Below are positions 15,301 to 23,816 of a stretch of DNA of 39,761 bases, piece by piece. A model generated the notes under the pieces. The model saw nothing but the letters and a program-made list of their open reading frames with translations, searched no databases and had not been told where the DNA came from. Origin of the DNA: Pseudomonadota bacterium (GTDB lineage: Bacteria; Myxococcota_A; UBA9042; GCA-2863065). The stretch covers positions 1 to 39,761 of the forward strand of contig SXOX01000107.1 in the NCBI GenBank assembly GCA_005776585.1. Direction: 5' to 3'. A program made the translations under genes and the position numbers. Each line of letters opens with the position of its first letter. The stretch's first letter is position 1.

Positions 15301-18300
15301 CTACCCTGCCAGCCTGCACAACGTGCGCGTCGAGGTGGCGGCGGCCTCGGGCTACACCATCGACGATGCGCAGACCAAGGTGCTCACGAGCAGTGTCACC
15401 GCGGGCCCCAACATGGTCGCCAAGGCCGCCGCTGCACCCGACGGCACCTCGGCCTCCGTGCAGGTCGAGCCCGTGATGACCGTCGTCTCGAGTCGAGCGG
15501 TCGCGTTGTATCAGTTGCCCTCGTGGGCGCTGTTCCCCGACGCGACGCATCCGGTCGGCCTGGCTGCGCACGACGACTACCTCCTCGCGATTGTCGGTGA
15601 GGAGCGCAACGTCGTCGCCACGGGGAAGGAACTCTACGGTCGGACCCAAGTCCCGTCGGGCCTCACGGGGGTCGAGTCGGTCGCGGCAGGGCAGGGCTTC
15701 GCCTTGGCGCGGCTCACCGATGGCACACTGCGCGCGTGGGGCGGCGCTTCTCCGCCTCCGGGAACGTGCCTCGCCGGTCAGACTCCGAGCGCGGTTCCTG
15801 TGGCGCCCACGTGTACACCGGGCTCGGCGCCCCTATGGTGCGCGTGTCAAGCGAATCCCACCGCCGCGGGCTGCGCGGTCGAGCTGGCGAAGGTCGTCGC
15901 CAAGCCCATCAAGGCCATCGCGGCCGGCAATTGGCACGCGCTCGCGCTTCAAGACGACGGTCGCGTCATCGCATGGGGTTGTGGCGCCGCCGCGACTGTC
16001 CCGGCGTCCCTGCCGACCGACGTCGTCGCGATCGCCGCCGGACCGACCACCGCGTGGGCCCTACGCAAGACCGGCGACCTCGTCGGATGGGGCACGGGCG
16101 CGTTTCCGATAACAACCGTCGTGGCCAACGCCACCGCCATCGCGGCCTCCGCCGACCGGGTCGTGGTTCGCAGTGAGCAGTACAACCTCGGCGTCGCAAC
16201 CGTGTTCTCGCCCTCGAACCCGGCCGGTGTCGTCATCAGCCCAAAGGCGGGTACGCCGCTCACGCCTCGCAACGTGGTTGCCGTCGCCGCTCACGCGGGC
16301 GTGGCGTCGGTGCTGACCGCCGAGGGCGTCGTCTACGAGCTCGAGCCGCCGGCACTGGCACTCGGGTCCTCCGCCACGAAGTCGATCGCCGCTATTGCGG
16401 GCACACCGAACAACCTGTTTGGCATTCAGACCTGCGACATCCGCGATCTAGACGGTGATGGCACCATCTCGACCACCGAGGCCGCGACCTGCACGCCCCA
16501 CCAGGCGCTCCAGCCGCCGCTCGCTTTGTCCGCCACAGTCGCCCGCCTCTGCTTGAAGAAGAAGCCAGGCGCCTCGCCCGCGACGCTGCCAGCCGTCGTG
16601 GTGAAGAAGCACGCCAACAGCGATCAGGTGCTCGTCGTGGATCTCGACACCGCCAACGGCGTGAGCAAGACGGAGACGTTCGACGCGGACGGCCGCTTCG
16701 AACACGTGGTCGAGGCGGCCCTGTCGCCCGACGGCGAGCGAGTGGCGCTGGCGGCGATCGTGGAGTCGCGGCCCGTCATCTTGCGCAGCGCACCGCATGC
16801 GGCGGACGGGGCCTGGACCGCCAACGGCGCGCAGCCCATTTTTGGGACGCCGCAAGCCACGCTCGGCCTGTCGTGGACGCGCGAGGACCGCTACTTCGCG
16901 TGTCAGTGGCTTGGCGCACAGCAACACTTTCAGACCAAGGCCCTGTGGCTCGACGGTCGCTATCTTGCCCACCACGGCGGTGTCGATGAACTCAAGATTC
17001 ACCTCGGGCTGCGCAACGACGCCTCGTTCCGCTCCGAAGCCGAACGTGGACTCGATTTCTTGAACAAGGACGTGCCTGCCCCCGAGGGCGTGATCGTCCC
17101 CGGGACGTGCGCGAGCGACGCGGACTGCCCCGCCCACTTCCGGTGCAAGGGGGCCGCCGGGGCCAAGACATGCAAGTACAACGCGTCGATTCCGGCATCG
17201 CAGGCTCCGGCGTGTGCGACGCATGTCGACTGCCCTCCATACCAGCTCTGCGACAAGAACAAGCACACCTGCCATGTCGTGCCGTGCGATCCCAGCAAGA
17301 GCGGCGTCTGTGATGCGCTCGGCAGCTTGTGCTCACTGCGGCCGTTCGCGGTGCCGGGCACCTCGCAGTGGGTGTGCGCGTCGGACTGCAACGCAGACGC
17401 CCAGTGCTTCACGCGCGCGTGCAAGAGCGGTCCCTGCCGCTTCTGCGACACCGAGACCAAGTCGTGCATCGAGTGCAAGGAGACGGTCAAGGCGGTCGGC
17501 GGCCTCTCGTACACCGTCGTGGAGGGTTGCCCTGACGCACGGTCATGGCGATGCGAGGAGGGCACCTGCGTCTCCGACTGTTACTCGCAGCAAGATGGCG
17601 AGAGCCACTATATCTGCGACTCGACGACCGAGTACTGCAAGGGGGGCTTCTGTGCCCTGTTCGACTGGGATTGGCCGGACTTCTCGCCGGCGTCGTTGGC
17701 GGGCGTCGCCGACATGCGCCGCGTGGTCAGCACCCCCACCACCGCCGTGCTCGACCAGAACGTCCCGATCAGCATCGTGGCGTTCGGCAATGGCGACTAC
17801 GGCCACCCCCCCGAGCTGCTGGTCGAGGCGCGCGGCGGCGAGTTCTATGGTGATACGTGGGCCGAGATCGGTCGTTTGGTCGTGCACGCGCGGACGAGCG
17901 CAGACGCCGCCCCGCTGACCCTCGCCGCTCCGCATCCATTCAAATCACTGCGCGTCCGGCTGGTCACAGGCGCCTACAGCGACGTGAGCGGCACCGCCAC
18001 CGGGCTCGACAAGGGCGGCATCGCCGGCATCGCCTACAGCGGCGGCCCCTATGCGCAGTGCGTCAAAGCGGACAAGTCGATTGATTCGGCCTGCTATGCG
18101 CGCGCTCAGTCGAGCTTCAAGAGTCTGGGCTATGTGGTCGGCGATCGATCGCCGTTGACCGGTTTGGCCGAGGCGTACCTTCCGATCGGCGCCCCCGGCG
18201 CGATCGTGAGCTCCGTCACGGTGCAAGGCACGCTCTATCCGCTGACGGCGACGACCGTCGTGAACACGATCTGCGCGCCGCTGGTCGCGGGCCAGTATGG

Positions 18301-20986
18301 GACGGTGAGCTTTGGTCCAGCGGACCAATCGCCATGGGCCAAGGCGTGCGGCGCCGCTTGCAACAAGCCGCTCGTGACCTTCGACGCGAGCAGCGCGGCG
18401 CTCTTGAACTGCAACTACTTCGACCCCAACGCCGACGCCGGTGCGGGTCTACTCATCGGCGGCATCATTGTTGATGTGCCCACCCCCAAGGGCACCATCA
18501 CGGTCGACAACGGAGTGCAGTGCATCGAGGAGACGGCGTCCGGCCTCGTGCACGGCTGCTATACGTTCCAGAACGATCCGTCGCTCGACCCTCAGAACGC
18601 CAACGTGCTGGTCGGCAACAGCGAGGTCTTCCAGAGCCTGCAGCTCGGACTCTTCCGCAGCTTTGCCTACGACGGCGGCTACGACGAGGTGCCACTGCCG
18701 TCGTTTGCGGTTACGGTCACGGGTTATTCGTCGACCTTTGGCGGTGACGCGGGCGCCACGATCGTGCTTTCGCAACCGGGCAAGCCCGACGAGTCCTACT
18801 ATGTGTCGTCGGTCGGCACGTCATCACACACGTTCACCACACTCGTGCGCAAGGGGCGCCGGTTCACGGTCACGATGACGCCGCCAGTGGGCGTTCAGCG
18901 CACGTGTATTACGACCGCGACCGAGACGATGCAGACCGGGGGAGCGACGGTTGACCTGCACTGCGGCGCGCCCTCCCGGCTCGCGTACGCGGTGACCTAC
19001 GACGTGGCGCCCGCGACGGCTGCGCTGGTCACGGTTCGCGGGACCATCAACGCCTCGAGCGGTGCGTCACTCGCGGTCGCCGGGACCGCGACCACACAGG
19101 AGCCCGCGCTCACGGGTGCCGCAGGCGACCCGTACTCGGTTGAGATCCTCTCGCAACCGTCGGGCTATGTGTGCCTCGCCTCCAACGGAGCCGGCGTCCT
19201 TGCGGGCGGAGACACCCTGGTGGTCAAGATCACCTGCACCAAGACGTTACTGCACGCATTGGCCGTCCAGGTGACTGGGTTTACGGAGACTCCCGAGTTA
19301 GGCGTTGGACTGAGCTGGGAGATCACGGGCGCCTTGCCGGCGAAGAGCAGCGAGGTACTCCCCGGCAATTCGACGCTCGCTCTCGGCAGCTTCCCGAGCG
19401 GTACGACGTACGATGTAACGCTGACGCAGCAGCCCGACCGCTACCCGTACCACTGCGCGGCTCAGAGCCTCTCGGGCGTGTTGACCTCAGGCCCAAAGAC
19501 GATCGAGGTCAAGTGCAGCAAGCTCGCGACGTTCGGGGTGAGCGGCACCGCCACAGGCCTCTTGGGCTCCGTCGCGGTGGCGTTGGAGGCCCTCCCGGTC
19601 GACGGCGCCGCGGCGAGCAGCGTGCCTGCGCCCTGGCTTCAGCGCGTGGACAAGCCGGCGAGCGCGTCGGCCACGAGCCCCGTCCCATGGTCGTTCGTGG
19701 TCGGGACTTGCTACTGCATTGCGCCGTCGTGTCTGCCGGGTGCTCCGCAGGGCACGCTGGCGACCACCTCGGCCTGTCCGAGCGGCACGCATCGCTTCAC
19801 CGGCCTCCAGGCGCGCAATGCACCTGGCTTCCACCTCGCCCTCTCCGGCGAAACCGCGGTCAACTGCACGGTGCAATATGCCCCGATCGTTCAAGACCCG
19901 GCCCTGCTCGGCAGCTCGGAGTTCTCCACACCCTCGAATCAGTCGGCGCTCATCTCCTGCAGCGTGCCCGTGGTCTCGGACGCCTACGTCATCAGCGGCT
20001 CGGTCGCGGGACTGGCCGGTGCGGGTGGCTTGCGCCTCGGGCTGCGCGTCGGCCAGCTGGATGCCACCAACCCGTCGGAGACCCTCGACATCTCAGCCGA
20101 CGCGAGCAAGTTCACCTTCAAGACCAGCGTCTCCGCGTTCGAGGTCTACCGAGTCACCATCGAGCGGCAGCCGGTGAGCAAGCCCGAGGTGTGCACCGTC
20201 TCGCACGAGTCGGGCACGGTCGCCAAGAAGGACGTCACCGATGTGGCCGTGACGTGCGTGCCTGGCGCCACGCTCACCGTCAACGTTAGCGCCTCCGCGA
20301 ACGGCAAGGCGGTGCGCGCGTACCTCATTCAGCACACGGCACAAGGATTTGCCCGCGAGCTCGTCGGCGTGAGCTCGGGCGTGAACATCCAGTCGGGCAC
20401 GGCAGCCATCACCTTCAAGGCGCCCAACGGCAGCGGGAGCGTCGCACTGTCGCCGGGCGCGACCTACTCGCTCTACGTGCTCGTCAACGCGAACGCCGAT
20501 TTCGTGGGGACCGACCCGCTGTTCTCGACCGGCGATCTCGCGGCGGTCGTGACCTTCAGCGTTCCAGCGGGGACCGCACCCGTGCAGCAGCCGGTGACTG
20601 TCGATGCGGCCGCCAAGGTGCCGGTCGTTCACGCCGTCCCGTCTGCGCCCGCCCTCATCCGCAACGATCGTTCGCTGCGCTGCTTCTGGGTGGCCCATGG
20701 GACGCCGTCCGTGCTCGGCAAGCTGCCGGCAACGACCAGCGACGGCGCGCTCGGCGAGAGCAGCGCGACGTGCTCCGCTGGTCAGCCCTGCGCGCTCGAC
20801 GCCGGTGCGCTCAACTCCAAGGTCAACCCCGCGCTGCCGACTGCCCCCGGGCTCACCTACGACGTCGCGTGTTGGCAGGACAACGACGGCAACGCGGTCC
20901 TCAGCGCGAATGACCTCATCGGCGAGGCGCTCGGCGTCTCGCTCGATGCGGCCACAGTCACGGTCCAAATGGGAGTCAAGCCATGA
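12368..20986 (+). CDS. 2872-aa multidomain exoprotein with dockerin-like EF-hand, cohesin-like, LamG and propeller domains
   Basis: Signal peptide with cleavage near A-H-A (residue 26); no lipobox. In order: a dockerin-like region with EF-hand loop K-D-G-N-G-T-L-D-R-A-D-L at about 87-98; a cohesin-like domain (about 265-408); a LamG domain (about 420-630, including S-W-H-H-V-G-F and L-Y-L-D-G-A-R); TolB-type propeller repeats (about 700-765); D-x-N-G-N-G-type calcium loops (about 951-974 and 1357-1376); degenerate RCC1 repeats (about 1084-1320); disulfide knots (about 1580-1767); and six roughly 90-residue Ig-like repeats, most ending in a Cys (about 2108-2780). A last D-N-D-G-N loop is near 2840. 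It likely acts as a secreted adhesin or scaffold held by a cohesin partner. The start overlaps the previous gene by 1 nt. A longer in-frame start at 11606 was not used, as it would run through the preceding gene and bury this signal peptide. Confidence 0.85.
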   Translation: MVRWLALTATCAAALTAVSTSGEAHANRLSLAELHAFGSWLECMDGTSGAAPCSTPSATAEYPAWATYHTCRAACAAKYVPTRNWEKDGNGTLDRADLDLAFLEFYGDAVGNPMNFGAEYCYVDAASTVVAGGPLCKTLCNDPDQFCTDAQCALAPVEPACAPGGGASSACWYEPTPITRPARCTDFVCQHWLHPVLPAGESRCQDKDNDGLPNWLEIAAGLSDEAASTLCSASNPCGFDHDCASIAPFLGGGVCKPRPCTGGRCTAFHLEVASQDDQQALIHVHYDHSPVPARMLDLYFDFSSTTLLLQDVRPLASLAAYGKRVAHSILADGRTLRVTVFDETSSTPIPFGPIVELVFQKLVANGDGASAAQWSVGFTQEASLLRNAIAPAQGFALDERVEGQFVRWGPKVLLHSPQSSPTRLALWYGFNDPAQPIVYTAAPTAEQLCTRVAQCSNEQDVATKSRVIARLAALQSGSTFGGQSVTGVQQQATFLDGRADHLTLPVIYNDQDLSTHGQSFSFSTWFYAERAEDALPHVLFAQQTFDERSRFGLGWRAATDKSAIDLFFFDGDLFDDGLFTKGIVPITGGAVPRVPVLSWHHVGFVINTSGPKSKVSLYLDGARVVTDKEITSPPVVCPQFLAGKDVLLHDEGDVLGGQPPEFIYTSVKKNGLYTVVRTDPYGLQTKTVIEDGQHTFRDPDYSPVLDRIAFASNVSGNMEIWVAHGDGSVPRRVTEGFGDAFLGFEARRPRWAPDGSALVFESDAFDTLAQDNDTSKVVHLYYLAWSNDKPTPEAGDRLDYSKLLTAQDVGSFRLTAGATDFNATRAQWITGPSKASQSLGTILYERSAFDFSDRAVYKIDLPVQGPHFAVVSKVLVDETYATEYALLAAHRSVQATGATTAEKRRMLVQKHSASWVADDRLSTTVTASTGSCDAIATVAFSPAGGAYGAQCFDLNGNGMCDVGAEDANGDNGCTVADCYPASLHNVRVEVAAASGYTIDDAQTKVLTSSVTAGPNMVAKAAAAPDGTSASVQVEPVMTVVSSRAVALYQLPSWALFPDATHPVGLAAHDDYLLAIVGEERNVVATGKELYGRTQVPSGLTGVESVAAGQGFALARLTDGTLRAWGGASPPPGTCLAGQTPSAVPVAPTCTPGSAPLWCACQANPTAAGCAVELAKVVAKPIKAIAAGNWHALALQDDGRVIAWGCGAAATVPASLPTDVVAIAAGPTTAWALRKTGDLVGWGTGAFPITTVVANATAIAASADRVVVRSEQYNLGVATVFSPSNPAGVVISPKAGTPLTPRNVVAVAAHAGVASVLTAEGVVYELEPPALALGSSATKSIAAIAGTPNNLFGIQTCDIRDLDGDGTISTTEAATCTPHQALQPPLALSATVARLCLKKKPGASPATLPAVVVKKHANSDQVLVVDLDTANGVSKTETFDADGRFEHVVEAALSPDGERVALAAIVESRPVILRSAPHAADGAWTANGAQPIFGTPQATLGLSWTREDRYFACQWLGAQQHFQTKALWLDGRYLAHHGGVDELKIHLGLRNDASFRSEAERGLDFLNKDVPAPEGVIVPGTCASDADCPAHFRCKGAAGAKTCKYNASIPASQAPACATHVDCPPYQLCDKNKHTCHVVPCDPSKSGVCDALGSLCSLRPFAVPGTSQWVCASDCNADAQCFTRACKSGPCRFCDTETKSCIECKETVKAVGGLSYTVVEGCPDARSWRCEEGTCVSDCYSQQDGESHYICDSTTEYCKGGFCALFDWDWPDFSPASLAGVADMRRVVSTPTTAVLDQNVPISIVAFGNGDYGHPPELLVEARGGEFYGDTWAEIGRLVVHARTSADAAPLTLAAPHPFKSLRVRLVTGAYSDVSGTATGLDKGGIAGIAYSGGPYAQCVKADKSIDSACYARAQSSFKSLGYVVGDRSPLTGLAEAYLPIGAPGAIVSSVTVQGTLYPLTATTVVNTICAPLVAGQYGTVSFGPADQSPWAKACGAACNKPLVTFDASSAALLNCNYFDPNADAGAGLLIGGIIVDVPTPKGTITVDNGVQCIEETASGLVHGCYTFQNDPSLDPQNANVLVGNSEVFQSLQLGLFRSFAYDGGYDEVPLPSFAVTVTGYSSTFGGDAGATIVLSQPGKPDESYYVSSVGTSSHTFTTLVRKGRRFTVTMTPPVGVQRTCITTATETMQTGGATVDLHCGAPSRLAYAVTYDVAPATAALVTVRGTINASSGASLAVAGTATTQEPALTGAAGDPYSVEILSQPSGYVCLASNGAGVLAGGDTLVVKITCTKTLLHALAVQVTGFTETPELGVGLSWEITGALPAKSSEVLPGNSTLALGSFPSGTTYDVTLTQQPDRYPYHCAAQSLSGVLTSGPKTIEVKCSKLATFGVSGTATGLLGSVAVALEALPVDGAAASSVPAPWLQRVDKPASASATSPVPWSFVVGTCYCIAPSCLPGAPQGTLATTSACPSGTHRFTGLQARNAPGFHLALSGETAVNCTVQYAPIVQDPALLGSSEFSTPSNQSALISCSVPVVSDAYVISGSVAGLAGAGGLRLGLRVGQLDATNPSETLDISADASKFTFKTSVSAFEVYRVTIERQPVSKPEVCTVSHESGTVAKKDVTDVAVTCVPGATLTVNVSASANGKAVRAYLIQHTAQGFARELVGVSSGVNIQSGTAAITFKAPNGSGSVALSPGATYSLYVLVNANADFVGTDPLFSTGDLAAVVTFSVPAGTAPVQQPVTVDAAAKVPVVHAVPSAPALIRNDRSLRCFWVAHGTPSVLGKLPATTSDGALGESSATCSAGQPCALDAGALNSKVNPALPTAPGLTYDVACWQDNDGNAVLSANDLIGEALGVSLDAATVTVQMGVKP

Positions 20987-23313
20987 ACGCAACCCCCGAT
21001 CTCGTCTCGAGACCTCTTCCCCAACCCTCACACCCCCGGAGCGTGGCTTTCCGGTGCCTTGGGTGGCTCGTGATATTCGCGGCCAACGTGGCCGGAGCCG
21101 ACATCCCGTGTACGGGCGCGGCGGGCGGCAAGTACCCCTGTGGGTTCGCCATCGAGAGCGTGAAGCTGCAAAAGGTGCCCCCGGTCTTCAAGTTCCAGGC
21201 GCGCATCGCGCAGAGCAAGCTGCCTGTCGGCGAAGGCAAGTTTCAGACGGTGTTTGCTAAAGTGCTCGCCAACGGCGAGGCGGTGTGCGTCGAGCAGTTC
21301 TCAAACGTGGTGGTCAAGGACAGCGTCCTCAACTTGTCCATTGGCGCGCAGATGAGCTGTGAGCTCGACGAAGTCGTCGCGTCCAACTCCAACCTGCAGT
21401 TTCAGATCTGTTTGGGGCAGGAGACGTCGTGCCTGAAGCCCGTGGCGCTGGGGACCACGCCGTACGCCATCAAGTCGAGCTACGCCAACCTGGCGCAGAA
21501 CGCGCACCACGCGGACCAGGCCGCCGTCGCGTCCTACGCCTATCGGATCACCGCTGACCTCGATCTGTTCTTGCGTCAAGCGCTCGGCATCGGCTTCTTC
21601 GACTTCTCCACGCCGAGCACCGACCAGCTCAAGGCGTTGTATCCCAGCGGCAGCGAGCAGTACGTCGACAGCGCGTTTGTGCAGTGGACGCCGATTCGCG
21701 ATGCAACCAAGATGGTCCTGCACATCATCGGTCGAACCAAGGAGGGCGCCCTCAAGGTGCTCGACCGGCTCGTCCTGGCGGCCAAGGAGGTCAATGTCAA
21801 CGGCAAGCTCGTCGTCACGGGCGCCGGTGTCCCGGCGGGCCAGGTGAGCCTCGTCGTGCAGTCGGGCGGCGCGAATGTGACTGGCCAGATCGCGAGCGAC
21901 AGCGCCGTGACGACCAAGCTTCAGGCGGGGACGGCGACCGTCGACACGGCCCTGAATGTGTCGGGGACGACGAAGCTTGGCGGCCCCGCCACCGTGACGG
22001 CGGGCGCATGCTTCAATACGGCCGGGACGACGACGTGCGCGCCAACCGGCTCCAACGTCACCTTCAACGTGCCGGTGTCGTTCAACGCAAGCACCACGTT
22101 CTCCGTCGGGCCGCTCACGGTCGACAACACGGCGGTCCACTGGACCGGCAACCCGTCGGACAAGACGCTGACGCTCGCGGGGCCACTCACGGTTGCGGGG
22201 AAGGCGAAGCTCGACGGCGGGTTGGCGACGACTGGGGCGTCGTTTGCAAATAGCGTCGATATTGCGGGTCTTCTGGACGTTCACAATCAACTCACTGCGC
22301 ATGGAACTCTGCACGTCGGAGTCCCTGGCGCGAGTGGCCCTGGGCTGAGCGTGCATCGGGAGGCGGACTTCAATGGGGCGGTGAGCATCAACGGCAACGG
22401 TGCACCTACCACTCCCGGTGCGCTTCGATTTCGCGCCGGGGTTGGCGGTTCCGCGTACAACGGAATTCGCTTGGACAGCGCAAACGCGAAGTTTGTTGTG
22501 GGCGACACAGGTCTGAATTCGCTGCAGCTCGAAGCCCAGTCCGGCATCTCCATCAAGGCGGAGACTCTGTCCTTCGTGGACTCCGCGAATGTGTCTCGAG
22601 TCGCGCTCAGTTGGAACACGGGCCCCAGCGGTCGAACCTTGACCATCGGCGGCGGCGCGGACGTGATTCGGCTTGTCAAGGCACCTGCCGCTCCCGGCTT
22701 GACGCTCGAGACGAACGCGGGCAACGCCGCCAAGTTGTACACAGCGGACAAAGCTGGGCACACATTGGTTTTTGGTCCGCTCGGCGACGGTAGCTTTGGC
22801 GTGGGAATCGAGTCGAACGGCAGCATTGTCCTCGCAACCCAGACCGAGTACCTCCAACTTCGCGCTCCCGGGCGCACGGAGGGTTGCGCGACACAACCGT
22901 GCCCACCCGACTCGATTTTCTTCGACAACGTCAATGGACGCTTGGCGTCAATGCACTACACCAGGACCGCGTTCCATGTGCCGGTAGAGATGGAGGGGTG
23001 CAGAGACGGAACGCTCCGTGGCAAGATCTGCGTCACGGGGAGTCAACCGGCGAACATCTATATGAATGCTCAGTACGAGTGCGCCCATCAGTTTTCGGGG
23101 CACGTATGCACGATGAGTGAGTACTACTATATCTATTATCAGGGCGACAGCTCGATTATCAGCAATAGCGTGCAATTCTGGATGGGAAACACGGTTGGCG
23201 ACAATGAAGCACTGCGCATCAATAGCGGTAATGAGAAGGACTTCGAAGCCGTCGCCGGCAAGGGCGACTCCAGATCATATCGCTGCTGCATCGGGTTCAC
23301 GGGGATGCAATGA
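20983..23313 (+). CDS. Fibre-like secreted protein, 776 aa
   Basis: An N-terminal hydrophobic segment (about 22-38, ending V-A-G-A-D) is the signal peptide, preceded by an unusually long basic/polar leader. Residues about 40-155 form a beta domain ending P-Y-A-I-K-S-S-Y-A-N-L-A, followed by alanine-rich A-x-x-A repeats. These resemble the neck of tail-fibre-like proteins that trimerise. A long series of short strands rich in L-T-V, G-x-x and N-V (about 260-640) suggests a beta-helical shaft. The C-terminal 120 residues are Cys-containing with an H-V-C-T-M-S-E motif. The ATG overlaps the previous stop (ATGA), with GGGAG 7 nt upstream. Codon use loosens from about 22230 onward (more AAT, TAT, ATT), which hints at an exchanged tip domain. 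Function unknown; a receptor-binding fibre is the best guess. Confidence 0.8.
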   Translation: MNATPDLVSRPLPQPSHPRSVAFRCLGWLVIFAANVAGADIPCTGAAGGKYPCGFAIESVKLQKVPPVFKFQARIAQSKLPVGEGKFQTVFAKVLANGEAVCVEQFSNVVVKDSVLNLSIGAQMSCELDEVVASNSNLQFQICLGQETSCLKPVALGTTPYAIKSSYANLAQNAHHADQAAVASYAYRITADLDLFLRQALGIGFFDFSTPSTDQLKALYPSGSEQYVDSAFVQWTPIRDATKMVLHIIGRTKEGALKVLDRLVLAAKEVNVNGKLVVTGAGVPAGQVSLVVQSGGANVTGQIASDSAVTTKLQAGTATVDTALNVSGTTKLGGPATVTAGACFNTAGTTTCAPTGSNVTFNVPVSFNASTTFSVGPLTVDNTAVHWTGNPSDKTLTLAGPLTVAGKAKLDGGLATTGASFANSVDIAGLLDVHNQLTAHGTLHVGVPGASGPGLSVHREADFNGAVSINGNGAPTTPGALRFRAGVGGSAYNGIRLDSANAKFVVGDTGLNSLQLEAQSGISIKAETLSFVDSANVSRVALSWNTGPSGRTLTIGGGADVIRLVKAPAAPGLTLETNAGNAAKLYTADKAGHTLVFGPLGDGSFGVGIESNGSIVLATQTEYLQLRAPGRTEGCATQPCPPDSIFFDNVNGRLASMHYTRTAFHVPVEMEGCRDGTLRGKICVTGSQPANIYMNAQYECAHQFSGHVCTMSEYYYIYYQGDSSIISNSVQFWMGNTVGDNEALRINSGNEKDFEAVAGKGDSRSYRCCIGFTGMQ

Positions 23314-23816
23314 GCCGCACCCTCGTCAGCACGAGCGTTCTGCTTACGATTGGCTGCTCGCCCGGCCCGGACGCCGTGCCCGTGTCGGCCGAGTCCGCGC
23401 CCGTTGCGGTCGAGGTGCCCACGCTGTCGCTCGTCGCGTCCGAGGCGTCGGTCGTTATCACGGTCGACGTTCACTTTGCGCGCCCGACCGCGACCTTAGG
23501 GCCGCGCATGGCCGAGCTCGTGCTGCATGCGGAGGGCCCTGTCACCTACGAGCGCGGTGACGCACTGGCCGCGTTGACCGCCGCCGGAAAGCAGCTCGTC
23601 GCGCAGCCTCGTGACGGCGGCGACGTGCGCCTCGCGATGTTCGCCACGACCAACACGGCGACGCTCGACTCGGGCCCGCTCGCACGCATCACGTTTCGCC
23701 GCGCCGGGCCGGGTCCCGTCACGTTCCGCCTCCTGCCGCGCGTCCCAATGTTTGCGCCGTCCGAGTCGGCCGTGGGCCTGCACCTCGGAGAGGCCATCGT
23801 GGTGGGCATGCCGTGA
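23310..23816 (+). CDS. Cohesin-like lipoprotein (second cohesin/dockerin couple), 168 aa
   Basis: Short signal peptide ending ...LLTIGC, a near-canonical lipobox. Almost all of the mature protein (about residues 35-167) is one cohesin-like beta-sandwich. Landmarks are L-V-L-H-A-E-G-P, L-T-A-A-G-K-Q-L, V-R-L-A-M-F-A-T-T-N, L-A-R-I-T-F and a final G-E-A-I-V-V. These align in order with the C-terminal domain of the product at 11460-12368, which has L-H-L-T-L-A-G-P, L-T-S-A-G-K-K-L, I-R-L-L-V-M-S-T and G-A-V-V-V. No Cys-rich modules precede the fold here. It overlaps its neighbours by 4 nt on both sides (ATGA, GTGA), and the next gene encodes a dockerin-like protein. Expected role: outer-membrane anchor for that protein. 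Confidence 0.75.
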   Translation: MSRTLVSTSVLLTIGCSPGPDAVPVSAESAPVAVEVPTLSLVASEASVVITVDVHFARPTATLGPRMAELVLHAEGPVTYERGDALAALTAAGKQLVAQPRDGGDVRLAMFATTNTATLDSGPLARITFRRAGPGPVTFRLLPRVPMFAPSESAVGLHLGEAIVVGMP

